Shown: positions 19,258 through 28,584, counted from the stretch's first letter. The stretch: 64,000 nt of DNA from Flavobacteriia bacterium (GCA_016178305.1 JACOTM010000048.1:1-64000), one strand, 5' to 3'. The notes: generated from the letters alone by a model not told the origin. Program-made: numbers and translations.

Positions 19258-20316
19258 GTGAAAGTTCAATTTTTATATCTGTTTGTGGTGATTTCAATTA
19301 CGCTTATTTTGTTCAGTTTTGATCAGAAAGAAGATTTTTTTGAGATTACTAAGAAAGATGTGAAGTTTATTGTTCCAAAAGGATTTCCAGAACCTAATTA
19401 CAAGTTTAAAAACAATAAATTGACACCTGAAATTTTTCTGATAGGAAGAAAATTATTTTATGATGAAATTCTTTCAAAAGACAATACGGTAAGTTGTGCA
19501 TCTTGTCATGAACGTATTGCTGCTTTTGCTCATGTCGATCATAAGTTAAGTCATGGAATTTATGGCAAAATAGGTACGCGTAATGTTCCTCCAATTCAAA
19601 ATATGGTTTGGAAAACATCTTTCATGTGGGACGGAGGAATCAATCACATAGAAGTTCAACCGATTGGACCAATTACCAATAAAATTGAAATGGATGAAAC
19701 GATTGAAAACGTCATTTTTAAAATAAAGAAAGATCCAATTTATGTTCAAATGTTTCAAAAAGCTTATAAAGATGATATAATTTCTAGTGAACGAATCATG
19801 AAATCGTTAACGCAATTCATTGGAATGATGGTTTCATCCAATTCGAGATACGATCGATTCATTCAACAGAAAGATACATTATCAAAGCTAGAAAAAAATG
19901 GATTGACTTTATTTAGACAGAAATGTGCTTCTTGTCATACTGAACCTTTGTTTTCAAATAATCAATTTTTGAGTAATGGTTTAAAGATGGATTCTACATT
20001 AAAAGATTATGGACGTTATTCGATTACCAAAAAAGAAGAAGATAAATTGAAATTTTCTGTTCCGAGTTTAAGAAATATTGAAATGACCTATCCATACATG
20101 CACGATGGTCGTTTTAAAAAATTATCTGATGTTTTAAACTTTTATTCAAATTCAAGTTTGCATTCAGAAAATGTTGATGCAAGAGTCAAAAATATTGGTG
20201 TATTATCTGCAGACGATAAAAAATCGATTATCGCATTTCTATTGACACTGACAGATAAAAGTTTTTTATACGACCGCAGATTTGTAGATCCTGAATATGT
20301 ATTTAGGAAGGAATAA
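19258..20316 (+). CDS. MbnH-like di-heme cytochrome c peroxidase
   Basis: An exported (MKVQFLYLFVVISITLILFS) 352-residue protein of the bacterial di-heme cytochrome c peroxidase/MauG superfamily. Two CASCH heme c motifs are at residues 80-84 and 223-227. Other family segments are GRKLFYDEILSKD, GTRNVPPIQNMVW, MWDGG and a C-terminal VPSLRNIEMTYPYMHDGRF. Members paired with MbnP modify a tryptophan of their partner rather than detoxifying peroxide. GTG start, one base after the MbnP-like stop. Maturation needs covalent heme attachment, which bears on the defective ccsBA gene at 40-43 kb. Confidence 0.85.
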   Translation: MKVQFLYLFVVISITLILFSFDQKEDFFEITKKDVKFIVPKGFPEPNYKFKNNKLTPEIFLIGRKLFYDEILSKDNTVSCASCHERIAAFAHVDHKLSHGIYGKIGTRNVPPIQNMVWKTSFMWDGGINHIEVQPIGPITNKIEMDETIENVIFKIKKDPIYVQMFQKAYKDDIISSERIMKSLTQFIGMMVSSNSRYDRFIQQKDTLSKLEKNGLTLFRQKCASCHTEPLFSNNQFLSNGLKMDSTLKDYGRYSITKKEEDKLKFSVPSLRNIEMTYPYMHDGRFKKLSDVLNFYSNSSLHSENVDARVKNIGVLSADDKKSIIAFLLTLTDKSFLYDRRFVDPEYVFRKE

Positions 20317-20333
20317 CTAATCACATCCATGTA

Positions 20334-21788
20334 TTATAGATAATCATTTGTATCTTTCATCTTCAATGTATTCACACCAATATTGTAGGCGTATAATGCA
20401 GATGGAATAAAAGTGAATTCAATGTTTTGAAATAACTTATTTCCCTCATTATTTTTTGTTGTAACCAGAGCAGTTGTCAATTTATTTTTATCACAAAATT
20501 GTATTAGACTACTTAATTCATTCGTTTTCTCAAGATAACGATTACTCCATTTTATCTCTAAACCCCAAGCAGGTTTGAAATGTTTATTATCTAATAATAC
20601 TAAATCAACTTCTCCTTCTTTTTTATCTTTCCAACGGGCATAATTTAGATTTAAATTTTCTCGATGCATCCATTGAGATAGAATTGCGGTTTCAACCATA
20701 TTCCCCATTTCTTGATCACTTTCTGAAATCGGTGAAAATAAAGCTGTTCGTAATGAAGGATTCGTTAAGTAAACTTTAAAACTAGTGACTCTTTTTAGCT
20801 TTTTAGCCGTTATATCTAATTTATTCAACACTTTAATCAGAAAAGCAGCTTCTAGATATTCTAAATATTTTTTTAAGGTATCTTTCTGAATACCACTTTC
20901 TTTAGACATACTTTCATAAGAAAATTCATTTCCGGTATTATAAGCTATATATGTAAAAAAACGATTGAGCTCTTGTACATCTTTTATTCCATAGAGACTA
21001 GGTAAATCACGAAGTAATACTTTATCTACAATATCATTTTTTACATATCTCCCCATATCACTTTGTATTTTTTCAGATAATACAACTTCTGGGTAGCCAC
21101 CAAAATTCAAGTAATTTACAAACTCTTTGTTTAGCTCGGTTATATTGTTTGTTAATTGGTATGAAATGAGATTTTTACCATAGGTTATATTTCCATCGAC
21201 CATTAAATGCGAAAGCTTTTTTAAATGAATAAATTCTTGAAAAGTTAATGGCGGTAACATAAAATCTGTAAATCTCCCTGCTCCACTTTCTGTACTATGC
21301 CAACGCAAAGCTGCTGCTGCTGAACCTGAAACTATAAATTTTGTTTTTGGATACATATCCACTAACACTTTTAAGTGTCGCTCCCAATCTTTTAAATATT
21401 GTATTTCATCAAAAAACACATAGCAATCTTCTATGTTATTAATTTTCAAAGCACTTATACATAAATCTAAAATGTCTTGTAAACTCAAATTGATATAAAT
21501 AGGATTATCTATTCCAATAAAAAATATTTTTTGGGGATTAACTTTATCTTGTATTAACTGATCAATTGTATGAAACATCATCACTGTTTTTCCAACCCTT
21601 CTTGGTCCCATCAATACAACAGACCTTTTAATTTCTTTTTCTAAAATAAATGGGTAAAAAAGACTGAAATACAATCTTTTAGACATAGAACGATAGAGGT
21701 CCGGAATTTCTCGGGTAACCCACCATGGATTTTCATAACGTAACCTCTCTATTATTTTTTCCTGTGGAATAAGAGTGTGTTTTTTCAT
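20334..21788 (-). CDS. AAA ATPase with C-terminal DUF4143 domain
   Basis: A 484-residue protein of a widespread AAA-type ATPase family with DUF4143. The Walker A GPRRVGKT is at 61-68, Walker B VFFDEIQYL near 123-131 and sensor FIVSGSAAAAL follows. The C-terminal part (EVDLVLLDN ... WGLEIKWSN) resembles a PD-(D/E)xK nuclease-like core with the Asp and Glu-x-Lys pattern. The biological role of these proteins is not established; they are frequent, patchily distributed and often horizontally acquired. It is convergent with the MbnH-like gene. Confidence 0.8.
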   Translation of the reverse strand: MKKHTLIPQEKIIERLRYENPWWVTREIPDLYRSMSKRLYFSLFYPFILEKEIKRSVVLMGPRRVGKTVMMFHTIDQLIQDKVNPQKIFFIGIDNPIYINLSLQDILDLCISALKINNIEDCYVFFDEIQYLKDWERHLKVLVDMYPKTKFIVSGSAAAALRWHSTESGAGRFTDFMLPPLTFQEFIHLKKLSHLMVDGNITYGKNLISYQLTNNITELNKEFVNYLNFGGYPEVVLSEKIQSDMGRYVKNDIVDKVLLRDLPSLYGIKDVQELNRFFTYIAYNTGNEFSYESMSKESGIQKDTLKKYLEYLEAAFLIKVLNKLDITAKKLKRVTSFKVYLTNPSLRTALFSPISESDQEMGNMVETAILSQWMHRENLNLNYARWKDKKEGEVDLVLLDNKHFKPAWGLEIKWSNRYLEKTNELSSLIQFCDKNKLTTALVTTKNNEGNKLFQNIEFTFIPSALYAYNIGVNTLKMKDTNDYL

Positions 21789-21973
21789 AATTCATCTTAT
21801 TTTAACAAAGATATTATAAATAAGAAGATTTAAATCTATCTATTTATAATAATTTCCAGAGATTAATAATTTTAACTAATATTAATCGCCTAATTCTAAC
21901 AATAATTGACCAAACCCAAAATAATCTAAAAATACAGAAGTATTGATTGCTTCAAAGGATTATTGCGAGGCTC

Positions 21974-22000
21974 AAAAAAAAACTGCCCCAATTGAGACAG
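21974..22000 (-). terminator. Rho-independent terminator downstream of the M3 peptidase gene
   Basis: On the minus strand CTGTCTC (22000-21994) pairs with GGGGCAG (21989-21983), seven pairs including two G-U, around an AATT loop, followed by nine Ts (21982-21974). It lies about 27 bases after the stop of the M3 peptidase gene. Confidence 0.75.
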
Positions 22001-22026
22001 CTTTCAGTATTCATTTTTAGTGTGAA

Positions 22027-24057
22027 TTAATTTAATCCCAATTTCTTCAATAACGCTTTGTTATTAGCTTTTCTACCTCTAAATTTTTCAAATAAAATTT
22101 CAGGATCTTCACTATTCCCTTTGCTCAAAATATTGTTTTCAAAAGATTGAGCAACTTCGGAATTAAAAATTCCTTTTTCTAAGAATAATTCAAAAGCATC
22201 TGCTTCCAATACTTCTGCCCATTTGTATGAATAATAAGCAGCAGTATAACCGCCTTGAAAAATATGAGAGAAATGTGTACTAATACTTTCGTCTTTTAAT
22301 CGTGGAGTAAATTGAAATTGTTCATTGATTTTGTTTTCAAATTCCAAGACATTGCCTTCGAAAGGTACTTCCATTGTATGCCATGATATATCCAATGTTC
22401 CTAAGAATATTTGACGAGCACTAACCATCCCACTCATGAAAGTTGAACTTTCTTTGATTTTTTCAATGTATTCTTGAGGAATTGGTTCACCTGTTTGGTA
22501 ATGTGAAGCGAAAAGATCTAAACATTCTTTTTCATAACACCAGTTTTCTAATATTTGAGAAGGTAATTCCACAAAATCCCAAAGAACAGAGGTTCCAGAC
22601 ATAGATTCATATTTTCCTTTTGCTAATAAACCGTGTAAAGCGTGACCAAATTCGTGGAACAACGTTGTTACTTCGCTAAATGCTAATAATGATGGTTTTT
22701 CTTTCGTTGGTTTAGTAAACGAACAAACAATACTCACATGTGGACGATGTTCAACTCCATCATTGTATTGACCTCTGAATGATGTCATCCAAGCTCCTGC
22801 TTTTTTACCTTCTCTTGGATGGTAATCAGCATAGAAAATACCAACAAAAGTTCCATCTAATTTTTTAACCTCGTAAGCTGTTACGTCTTTATGATATACT
22901 TGAATTTCTTTGTTTTCAATAAATTCGATTTGATACAAACGTTTAGCACATTCGAAAACGCCTGCAACTACTTTGTCTAATTGAAAATAAGGTCTTAATA
23001 ATTCCGTATTGATATTGTATTTTTCTTGACGTAATTTTTCACTGTAATAAGAAGTGTCATACGATTGAAGATCAGAAATGCCATCAATTTTAAGAGCGTA
23101 TGCTTTTAATTCTTCCATATCGTGAGTTCCTTTTTTCATTGCAGGCTCTACAAATTCATGTAAGAAATTCTTAACGTTTTTAGAAGATTTCGCCATGCGG
23201 TCTTCCAAAATCATGTCTGCAATATTTGGATACGAAAGTAGGTTTGCTAATTTGATTCTAAGATTAACAATTTTTTTAATGACCTCTTGATTGTTGTATT
23301 TACCAACGCTGTTTTTAGAATTGATTCCTTCTAAAAGTTGACGTCTGATTTCTCTGTTTTTAGCATATTTAATTACAGGGAAGTAAGAAGTGTATTGTCC
23401 AGTAAACAACCAAGCATTTTCTTTTCCAGCTTCAATCGCTTCTGCTTTCGCTTGTTCAATTTCATCTGAAGGCAAGCCGTCTAAATCGGTTTCGTTTTCA
23501 ATGAAAAACTGAAATTCATTCGTTGCATTTAGTACGTTTTCACCAAATTCTTGACTTAATTTCGCTAACTCTTCCGTGTATTCTTTTAAAATGATTTGTT
23601 CATTTTCAGGTAATTTGATACCACCTTTTAAGAATCCTTTGTAAACATCTTCTAATAAACGGGCTTCTTCAGAACTCAATTTTGTTTTATCAGTTGAGTT
23701 ATAAACACCTTCGATTCGGTTGAAATAATCTTTGTTTAATTTTTTCTCTAAGCTGAATTTAGTTAACTCAGGAATCAACTCGCGAACATACGCTTGCATT
23801 TCTTTTGTAGTTTCAGCTGAAGTCAAATTAAAGAAAACAGTGGAACAAACTTCCAAAGCATCTTGATGAGGTGATTTCGCATCGAATACATTCGCATATG
23901 TATTTTCAGATGGATCAGCACAAAAGACTAAAAACTCTTGGCGTGCATTTTCAATTAAGATAGGAAACGCTTCTTTAAATACGTCCAATGAAATTTTTTC
24001 AAAAGGAATTGTATTGAACGGTGTGTTGAAATTTTGTTGTATGAATATGTTTGACAT
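22027..24057 (-). CDS. M3-family oligopeptidase (Dcp/OpdA type)
   Basis: A 676-residue zinc metallopeptidase of the thimet oligopeptidase family. The zinc motif is His468-Glu-x-x-His472 in LFHEFGHALHGLL. The family-typical VCSFTKPT, SGTSVLWDFVELPSQ and HIFQGGYTAAYYSYKWAEVL segments follow in order, the last contributing substrate-binding Tyr residues. No signal peptide is seen, so it probably degrades short peptides in the cytoplasm. Dcp versus oligopeptidase A specificity is not resolved. Confidence 0.9.
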   Translation of the reverse strand: MSNIFIQQNFNTPFNTIPFEKISLDVFKEAFPILIENARQEFLVFCADPSENTYANVFDAKSPHQDALEVCSTVFFNLTSAETTKEMQAYVRELIPELTKFSLEKKLNKDYFNRIEGVYNSTDKTKLSSEEARLLEDVYKGFLKGGIKLPENEQIILKEYTEELAKLSQEFGENVLNATNEFQFFIENETDLDGLPSDEIEQAKAEAIEAGKENAWLFTGQYTSYFPVIKYAKNREIRRQLLEGINSKNSVGKYNNQEVIKKIVNLRIKLANLLSYPNIADMILEDRMAKSSKNVKNFLHEFVEPAMKKGTHDMEELKAYALKIDGISDLQSYDTSYYSEKLRQEKYNINTELLRPYFQLDKVVAGVFECAKRLYQIEFIENKEIQVYHKDVTAYEVKKLDGTFVGIFYADYHPREGKKAGAWMTSFRGQYNDGVEHRPHVSIVCSFTKPTKEKPSLLAFSEVTTLFHEFGHALHGLLAKGKYESMSGTSVLWDFVELPSQILENWCYEKECLDLFASHYQTGEPIPQEYIEKIKESSTFMSGMVSARQIFLGTLDISWHTMEVPFEGNVLEFENKINEQFQFTPRLKDESISTHFSHIFQGGYTAAYYSYKWAEVLEADAFELFLEKGIFNSEVAQSFENNILSKGNSEDPEILFEKFRGRKANNKALLKKLGLN

Positions 24058-24078
24058 CTTTTATTTAAATTTTGAATG

Positions 24079-24102
24079 TTGAATTTTAGATTTTGGATTT
24101 TT
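24079..24102. repeat. Left inverted-repeat arm beside four-helix-bundle gene
   Basis: The arm begins TTGAATTTTAGATTTTGGAT. The reverse complement of 24519-24555 contains the same blocks (TTGAATTTT, then TTTTGGATTTT) with an insertion between them. The two arms bracket the gene at 24113-24475. Confidence 0.4.
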
Positions 24103-24112
24103 TTAATTAAAG

Positions 24113-24475
24113 TTAAGATTTTTCGTTAATTAATTTTGTTTGTGATGTTTTTACAATTGAAGTTAAAATATTGATGATGCTAGCGCATTCTTTTTTTAAA
24201 GTATCATATTCGTAACCAATCAAGTTTGAAGCTTCAATTAACTGAATCCAATATAAAGTTTCTCTTGCTTCTTTTGATGCGATACTCATTTTAGATGTGA
24301 AATCTTTTTTTGAATATCCTGCTATAGCTTCATTTACGTTTGCTCCAATGCTTGTTGCACTTCTCAGAAATTGCTTTGATAAAATAAATTCTTTATTTTT
24401 TGATAGCTCTTTATATAATTCAATTGATAGAATTGAAAAATTAAATGATTTGTCTTGGATTAAGTTTTGTTTCAT
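24113..24475 (-). CDS. Four helix bundle protein (23S rRNA-IVS family)
   Basis: A roughly 120-residue all-helical protein of the family first found in intervening sequences of 23S rRNA genes: FSILSIELYKELSKNKEFIL, then LRSATSIGANVNEAIAGYSK with the conserved S-x-G-A-N-x-x-E-A core, then ASKEARETLYWIQLI. Members occur as scattered single genes in Bacteroidota and have no known function. The start is taken at ATG 24475 (MKQNLIQDKS); an upstream ATG at 24511 would add 12 low-complexity residues. The gene is flanked by imperfect inverted repeats, suggesting it may have arrived as a small cassette. Confidence 0.85.
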   Translation of the reverse strand: MKQNLIQDKSFNFSILSIELYKELSKNKEFILSKQFLRSATSIGANVNEAIAGYSKKDFTSKMSIASKEARETLYWIQLIEASNLIGYEYDTLKKECASIINILTSIVKTSQTKLINEKS

Positions 24476-24518
24476 CTCTTTTTTCTTATTTAAATTAATC
24501 AAAAAGTTCAAAACAACA

Positions 24519-24555
24519 ATTCAAAATCCAAAATTTATCATCCAAAATTCAATTA
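24519..24555. repeat. Right inverted-repeat arm beside four-helix-bundle gene
   Basis: This arm contains AATTCAAAATCCAAAATTT and then ATCCAAAATTCAATT, the inverted counterpart of the arm at 24079-24102. A related string, TTCAAAATTCATAATCCAAA, occurs just before purE (near 62520), so it belongs to a dispersed short repeat. Confidence 0.4.
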
Positions 24556-24885
24556 AATTTCCTCTCGTTTTAAATCACTTTTTTCTAAATCAAAAACCAT
24601 TGAACCGATTTCTAAATCGAACCATTCGTTGAAAGTTTCAATTTTTCTATTTTCTGGCCAATCAGTTGAATCTTCTGTGATTGCTGCTAATTCACTTTCG
24701 AAAATTTTCTTAAAGTTTTGTTCGATAATTGGTTCAATATCAAAAAAATCTTCTGTGATTAAATAGACATTTGGTTCGATTTGATCCTCTTCAGAAAATG
24801 CAATCGCATCTTCAAAAGAGTTAGCCCATTCGAAAAATGCTTTTTTTGGACGTACGGTTATAAAACCTCTATTTACAAATTTCAT
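24553..24885 (-). CDS. Conserved hypothetical protein, acidic
   Basis: A 110-residue acidic, soluble protein (MKFVNRGFITVRPKKAFFEW then EEDQIEPNVYLITEDFFDIE). The arrangement resembles a small conserved family of Bacteroidota without assigned function. Its start overlaps the stop of the upstream lipoprotein gene by four bases (ATGA), indicating translational coupling. No catalytic motif is visible. Confidence 0.65.
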   Translation of the reverse strand: MKFVNRGFITVRPKKAFFEWANSFEDAIAFSEEDQIEPNVYLITEDFFDIEPIIEQNFKKIFESELAAITEDSTDWPENRKIETFNEWFDLEIGSMVFDLEKSDLKREEI

Positions 24886-25520
24886 TTAATTGTTTTTATT
24901 TCAGTGTGAATTGTATCTTTAATTGTTTCCCATTTTGCTTTCCCTTTTGGAGTTTGGGAAATTACATATTTCCAATAAGGTTTTTTGATCGTATTATTTA
25001 GTGTTTTAATCCATGTTTCAGGGTTAATTTTCTTTGTAGCATCGATGAAAAATAAATCTTTTTCTCTTACCAAAAGCAGAAATGGGCGTTTTTGAAAATT
25101 AATAATAGATCCTACTTTAATGGATTTACATTTTTCGCCATAGCAATCCATCCAATTGTAAAATGCATTCAAGGTTTTAGACGAATCTTTGAAATTCCAA
25201 TGATAAAAATTGACAGAATCATTTTTCAAGTTCCAAACCATTTTTAGACTATTTTTCACTTCGAATCTATCTGGTAAATCTTTTGAATATAATAAATTGA
25301 TTTTATCGACCGGAATCATTAATGAATCAAGCATTGTTTGATAGAAAGGTTGAAGCGTATCGTAAAATGAAAGTTCTTTTTCTTTCTTTTTTTCAGAATA
25401 GCTTCCTTCTTTATATCGCTCTGAAGAAGGCATAATTTCATTGAGATCAATAATTTCTTCTTTTTTCTCTTGACAAGAATACACTAAAAATAATAAAAAG
25501 AAGCAAAAGATTTTAAACAT
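24882..25520 (-). CDS. Putative lipoprotein
   Basis: A 212-residue protein with signal MFKIFCFFLLFLVYSC and Cys16 as the probable lipid-attachment site, followed by a charged spacer (QEKKEEIIDLNE). The mature part contains FYHWNFKDSSKTLNAFYNWM and IINFQKRPFLLLVREKDLFF; no known domain is recognised. It is coupled to the acidic hypothetical gene by an ATGA overlap, suggesting a shared pathway. Confidence 0.65.
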   Translation of the reverse strand: MFKIFCFFLLFLVYSCQEKKEEIIDLNEIMPSSERYKEGSYSEKKKEKELSFYDTLQPFYQTMLDSLMIPVDKINLLYSKDLPDRFEVKNSLKMVWNLKNDSVNFYHWNFKDSSKTLNAFYNWMDCYGEKCKSIKVGSIINFQKRPFLLLVREKDLFFIDATKKINPETWIKTLNNTIKKPYWKYVISQTPKGKAKWETIKDTIHTEIKTIK

Positions 25521-25615
25521 GATTGAACGATATTGAACAAAGTTAAAAGATTTTTTGAATTTTATTGATGATTCAGAAGACTAATTATGATAGAGAATTC
25601 TCAACTTTAAGGCGT

Positions 25616-27499
25616 TTAGTTGTTGTAAAATCGAACTTGCTTGATGTATAATTCTCTAGTGTTTTCATCCAATTTAAATTCTATATCTAATCCAAAATCA
25701 TAGTAACGCTTGAAAATAATTTTGGAATTTGTGTAAAAATAGCTTTTAATGATTTCTAGTTGATTTGCTAAATTTTGAATTTCAGTGCTACTCATTACCA
25801 ACTTTCCTTGATTTAGATTAGAATAAGTTATTATATCGGTTGATTTAGAATAAAATTCTCCTGCATTATCAGGGAAACAAATAAATTGATCGCAAATTAT
25901 TCCAGGTTTTGGTTGAACAACACTTTCGTCTCCTTTTTGCGCATTAACGACAAATCCGAGGTAATTTTTTCGGTAAATATTTTTAGTTATCGCAACTCCA
26001 TTTACAGCTTCATTTGGGAAGGATCGATGAACTAAAATTCCCATATAAACATCCTCTTGATTAATTCCAAAATAAGACCTTTCCATGAAGGCTTCGAATG
26101 ACCAAAGACTTGCCCAAACTTTTTTGAGTGCGTTTTCAATTGATTTTTCAGGATTATCTAAATCAACAGTTTTGGAATCGTAAAGACCTGCACCGGAAAA
26201 GCCGTTTGCATCTTCAGCATTGGTTGATGAACGAAATCGAAATGTTTTATAAAGAGGTGTTTTTTTGAGTTTTTGATCAATGAGATTCAATAGATAAGGA
26301 TCTACTTTCCCTTCAATGATTGAATTGCGAATCAATTTTAAAGCGTTTTGTAAGGAATCAGGATTGTTTAAGATGGTTGAATCTTTTAATAATTGTTCTA
26401 TTAATCCTATCGTTTTTGATTGAATGATATGCTGATTGTAATAATAAAAAGGAATAGCAAAACCTGCTTCAGGAACTTTGAAATTTGAATTTTTACTTAA
26501 TTTAGCAAGTATTCCAAAATTTGTTGCTTTATTTCCAATAAACGAAGACGCATTTTTATCGATTTCATGGATTTCAACGAGTTTCGTTACGGTTAAATTT
26601 TTTTGTAGTTGAATTGGTTTTAGATTGTTTTTGGGCGCAAGTTTTAGCATCTTTTCTATGTAAAAAGTATCTAAATCTACTGAGAAATGAATAATTTCAT
26701 TTTCAAATTGCTTGAAGAAAGGATTCTTGAAAATGTTTTTAGAAGCGCAAATTGGAATTTTTCTATTTTGACCTAAAATAGATAAATGACTCAGAGGTGT
26801 TTGAAATTCAGTGACAATAATTCCTCGAACGAAAGGTAAAAATAGTGGCGTTTTTGTTATCACAATGATATCTTCAGCTTTTACTTTTTTTAAATCTTCA
26901 TCGCAATTTATAAATTTGAGTACACCTGAAGTTTCAGAACAACTAATGGCTTGAAATGTCAGGTTTTTGTAGATTTCAGATGGTAAAATAAAAGAAATTT
27001 TAGAATTTAATTCATGATTTAATTTTTCTGTATGGGGACTATTTACAAGAACAGTTAATTGTTTTTCAAAATAACAATGCGATGTGATTTCGTTGTAAAA
27101 TAATTCCATTTGCTTAGAATCCATCAAATCTGAAGGCGAAATTTCTAATACATATTTCGAAAGTGCCGGGTAATAATTAATGTTTCCTAGAAGATAACGT
27201 CTTGTAGCTAAATTGGAATAATTTTCAATATTAAATTCTTCTAAAGTAATATCATCCCATAAATATTGATTGCAAAATTCATAATGATATTTGTAAAATT
27301 GAGAATTGACAAAGAATATTTTTTGACTTTTTGAATCATAAACAACTTTAATTGAACTAACATTTCCGTATTTGGAGGAAAGAGGACTACCTGCAAATAA
27401 GGAAAATGATTCTTTGCTTGATAGTTCATTCAAACATTTTTGAGAATGAGTTTGACAACCAATGAGAAGTAAAAAATAAAGGGAATATAAATATTTCAT
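25616..27499 (-). CDS. Lipoprotein with dikinase-like phosphohistidine and ATP-grasp domains
   Basis: The N-terminus (MKYLYSLYFLLLIGC) has a lipobox with Cys15, so the 627-residue protein should be membrane anchored outside the cytoplasm. Residues about 205-270 form a swivelling phosphohistidine domain with TPLSHLSILGQ (His238 as the likely phospho-acceptor). Residues about 320-627 form the nucleotide-binding domain of the PEP synthase/pyruvate phosphate dikinase family: FIGNKATNFGIL, VPEAGFAIPFYYY, FRFRSSTNAED (420-430) and GFSGAGLYDS (433-442). Histidine domain before C-terminal ATP-grasp is the order of plant alpha-glucan water dikinases, the reverse of PEP synthase, and no PEP-binding barrel is present. 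A secreted ATP-dependent enzyme is odd; substrate and activity are unknown. Confidence 0.72.
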   Translation of the reverse strand: MKYLYSLYFLLLIGCQTHSQKCLNELSSKESFSLFAGSPLSSKYGNVSSIKVVYDSKSQKIFFVNSQFYKYHYEFCNQYLWDDITLEEFNIENYSNLATRRYLLGNINYYPALSKYVLEISPSDLMDSKQMELFYNEITSHCYFEKQLTVLVNSPHTEKLNHELNSKISFILPSEIYKNLTFQAISCSETSGVLKFINCDEDLKKVKAEDIIVITKTPLFLPFVRGIIVTEFQTPLSHLSILGQNRKIPICASKNIFKNPFFKQFENEIIHFSVDLDTFYIEKMLKLAPKNNLKPIQLQKNLTVTKLVEIHEIDKNASSFIGNKATNFGILAKLSKNSNFKVPEAGFAIPFYYYNQHIIQSKTIGLIEQLLKDSTILNNPDSLQNALKLIRNSIIEGKVDPYLLNLIDQKLKKTPLYKTFRFRSSTNAEDANGFSGAGLYDSKTVDLDNPEKSIENALKKVWASLWSFEAFMERSYFGINQEDVYMGILVHRSFPNEAVNGVAITKNIYRKNYLGFVVNAQKGDESVVQPKPGIICDQFICFPDNAGEFYSKSTDIITYSNLNQGKLVMSSTEIQNLANQLEIIKSYFYTNSKIIFKRYYDFGLDIEFKLDENTRELYIKQVRFYNN

Positions 27500-27549
27500 T
27501 TACGCTTTTGAATTAGATTATATGCTGTACAATTTACTTCTTTATTCGT

Positions 27550-28584
27550 TCAAAAGCGTTCTGAGGGAATGTAATTTTTTAAAACTTCACATGTTTTTAA
27601 TATATTTTCTCTTGAAATATTCAGATGTGTGACCATGCGAATTGCTCCTTCACCAAATGCTACTGTTAGCACTCCTTTTGATTTGAGTTGGGAAATGATT
27701 TCATCTCGCATTTCGATATTCTTTATAAGTATAACTACAATATTTGTCTGAACAGGTAGTATTTTTTTTACCCAAGAACATTGTAATAAAGATTCTTCTA
27801 ATTTCTTGGCATTTTCGTGATCCTCTTTGAGTCTATTAACATTGTTTTTCAAAGCATAAAGTCCACCAGCAGCAATGAATCCAGCTTGTCGCATTCCGCC
27901 TCCCAACACTTTTCGAACACGTCTTGCTTTTTTGATGAAATCTTTTGTTCCGATTAATAATGAACCAACTGGAGCGCCTAATCCTTTGGATAAGCAAAGT
28001 GAAATTGAATCAAATTGTGAGGCATATTCTTTCGATGAAATCCCATTGACCGCCAATGCATTCATTAATCGAGCGCCATCCAAATGCAAGGGTAAATGAT
28101 GTGCTTTGCATAAAGCTGAAATTTTCTTAATTTCTTCAAAATCGTAAACCGCACCACCACCACGATTGGCTGTGTCTTCCAAGCTTACCAATTCCGTTAC
28201 TGGAAAATGAATATCGTCTGGATTGATCCATTTGGCAATTATTTCCGCTGTCAATCGACCACGATCACCGGGAAGTAGCCTTACTGAAGCACCAGAATTT
28301 TTAGCAATTCCACCTCCTTCATATTTATAAATGTGACTTTCTTCGTGACAAATAATTTCTCCACCAGGACGAACATGAACATTGATTGCAATTTGATTGG
28401 TTTGTGTTCCCGAACTGCAAAATAAAGCATCTTCTTTACCAAAATATGCTGCCGAGAATAGTTGTAACTCATTAATCGTTGGATCTTCTCCAAAAACATC
28501 ATCTCCAACTTTAGCATTAAACATAAATTCTTTCATCTCGGGTGATGGAACGGTAACTGTATCGCTTCTGAAATCTATAATCAT
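27550..28584 (-). CDS. ltaE: Low-specificity L-threonine aldolase
   Basis: A PLP-dependent fold type I enzyme of the beta-eliminating lyase family that cleaves threonine or allo-threonine to glycine and acetaldehyde. DFRSDTVTVPSPEM at the N-terminus, the CSSGTQTNQIA segment, PLHLDGARLMNA (Asp169 contacting PLP) and SLCLSKGLGAPVGS with PLP lysine Lys200 are conserved; 344 residues is normal. The symbol is by family; stereospecificity cannot be told. Confidence 0.88.
   Translation of the reverse strand: MIIDFRSDTVTVPSPEMKEFMFNAKVGDDVFGEDPTINELQLFSAAYFGKEDALFCSSGTQTNQIAINVHVRPGGEIICHEESHIYKYEGGGIAKNSGASVRLLPGDRGRLTAEIIAKWINPDDIHFPVTELVSLEDTANRGGGAVYDFEEIKKISALCKAHHLPLHLDGARLMNALAVNGISSKEYASQFDSISLCLSKGLGAPVGSLLIGTKDFIKKARRVRKVLGGGMRQAGFIAAGGLYALKNNVNRLKEDHENAKKLEESLLQCSWVKKILPVQTNIVVILIKNIEMRDEIISQLKSKGVLTVAFGEGAIRMVTHLNISRENILKTCEVLKNYIPSERF

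Noticed and set aside
20334-21788. Defence-system role for the DUF4143 ATPase
   Set aside because: It is a solitary gene without nuclease, methylase or other defence partners nearby; the family is widespread without proven defence activity.
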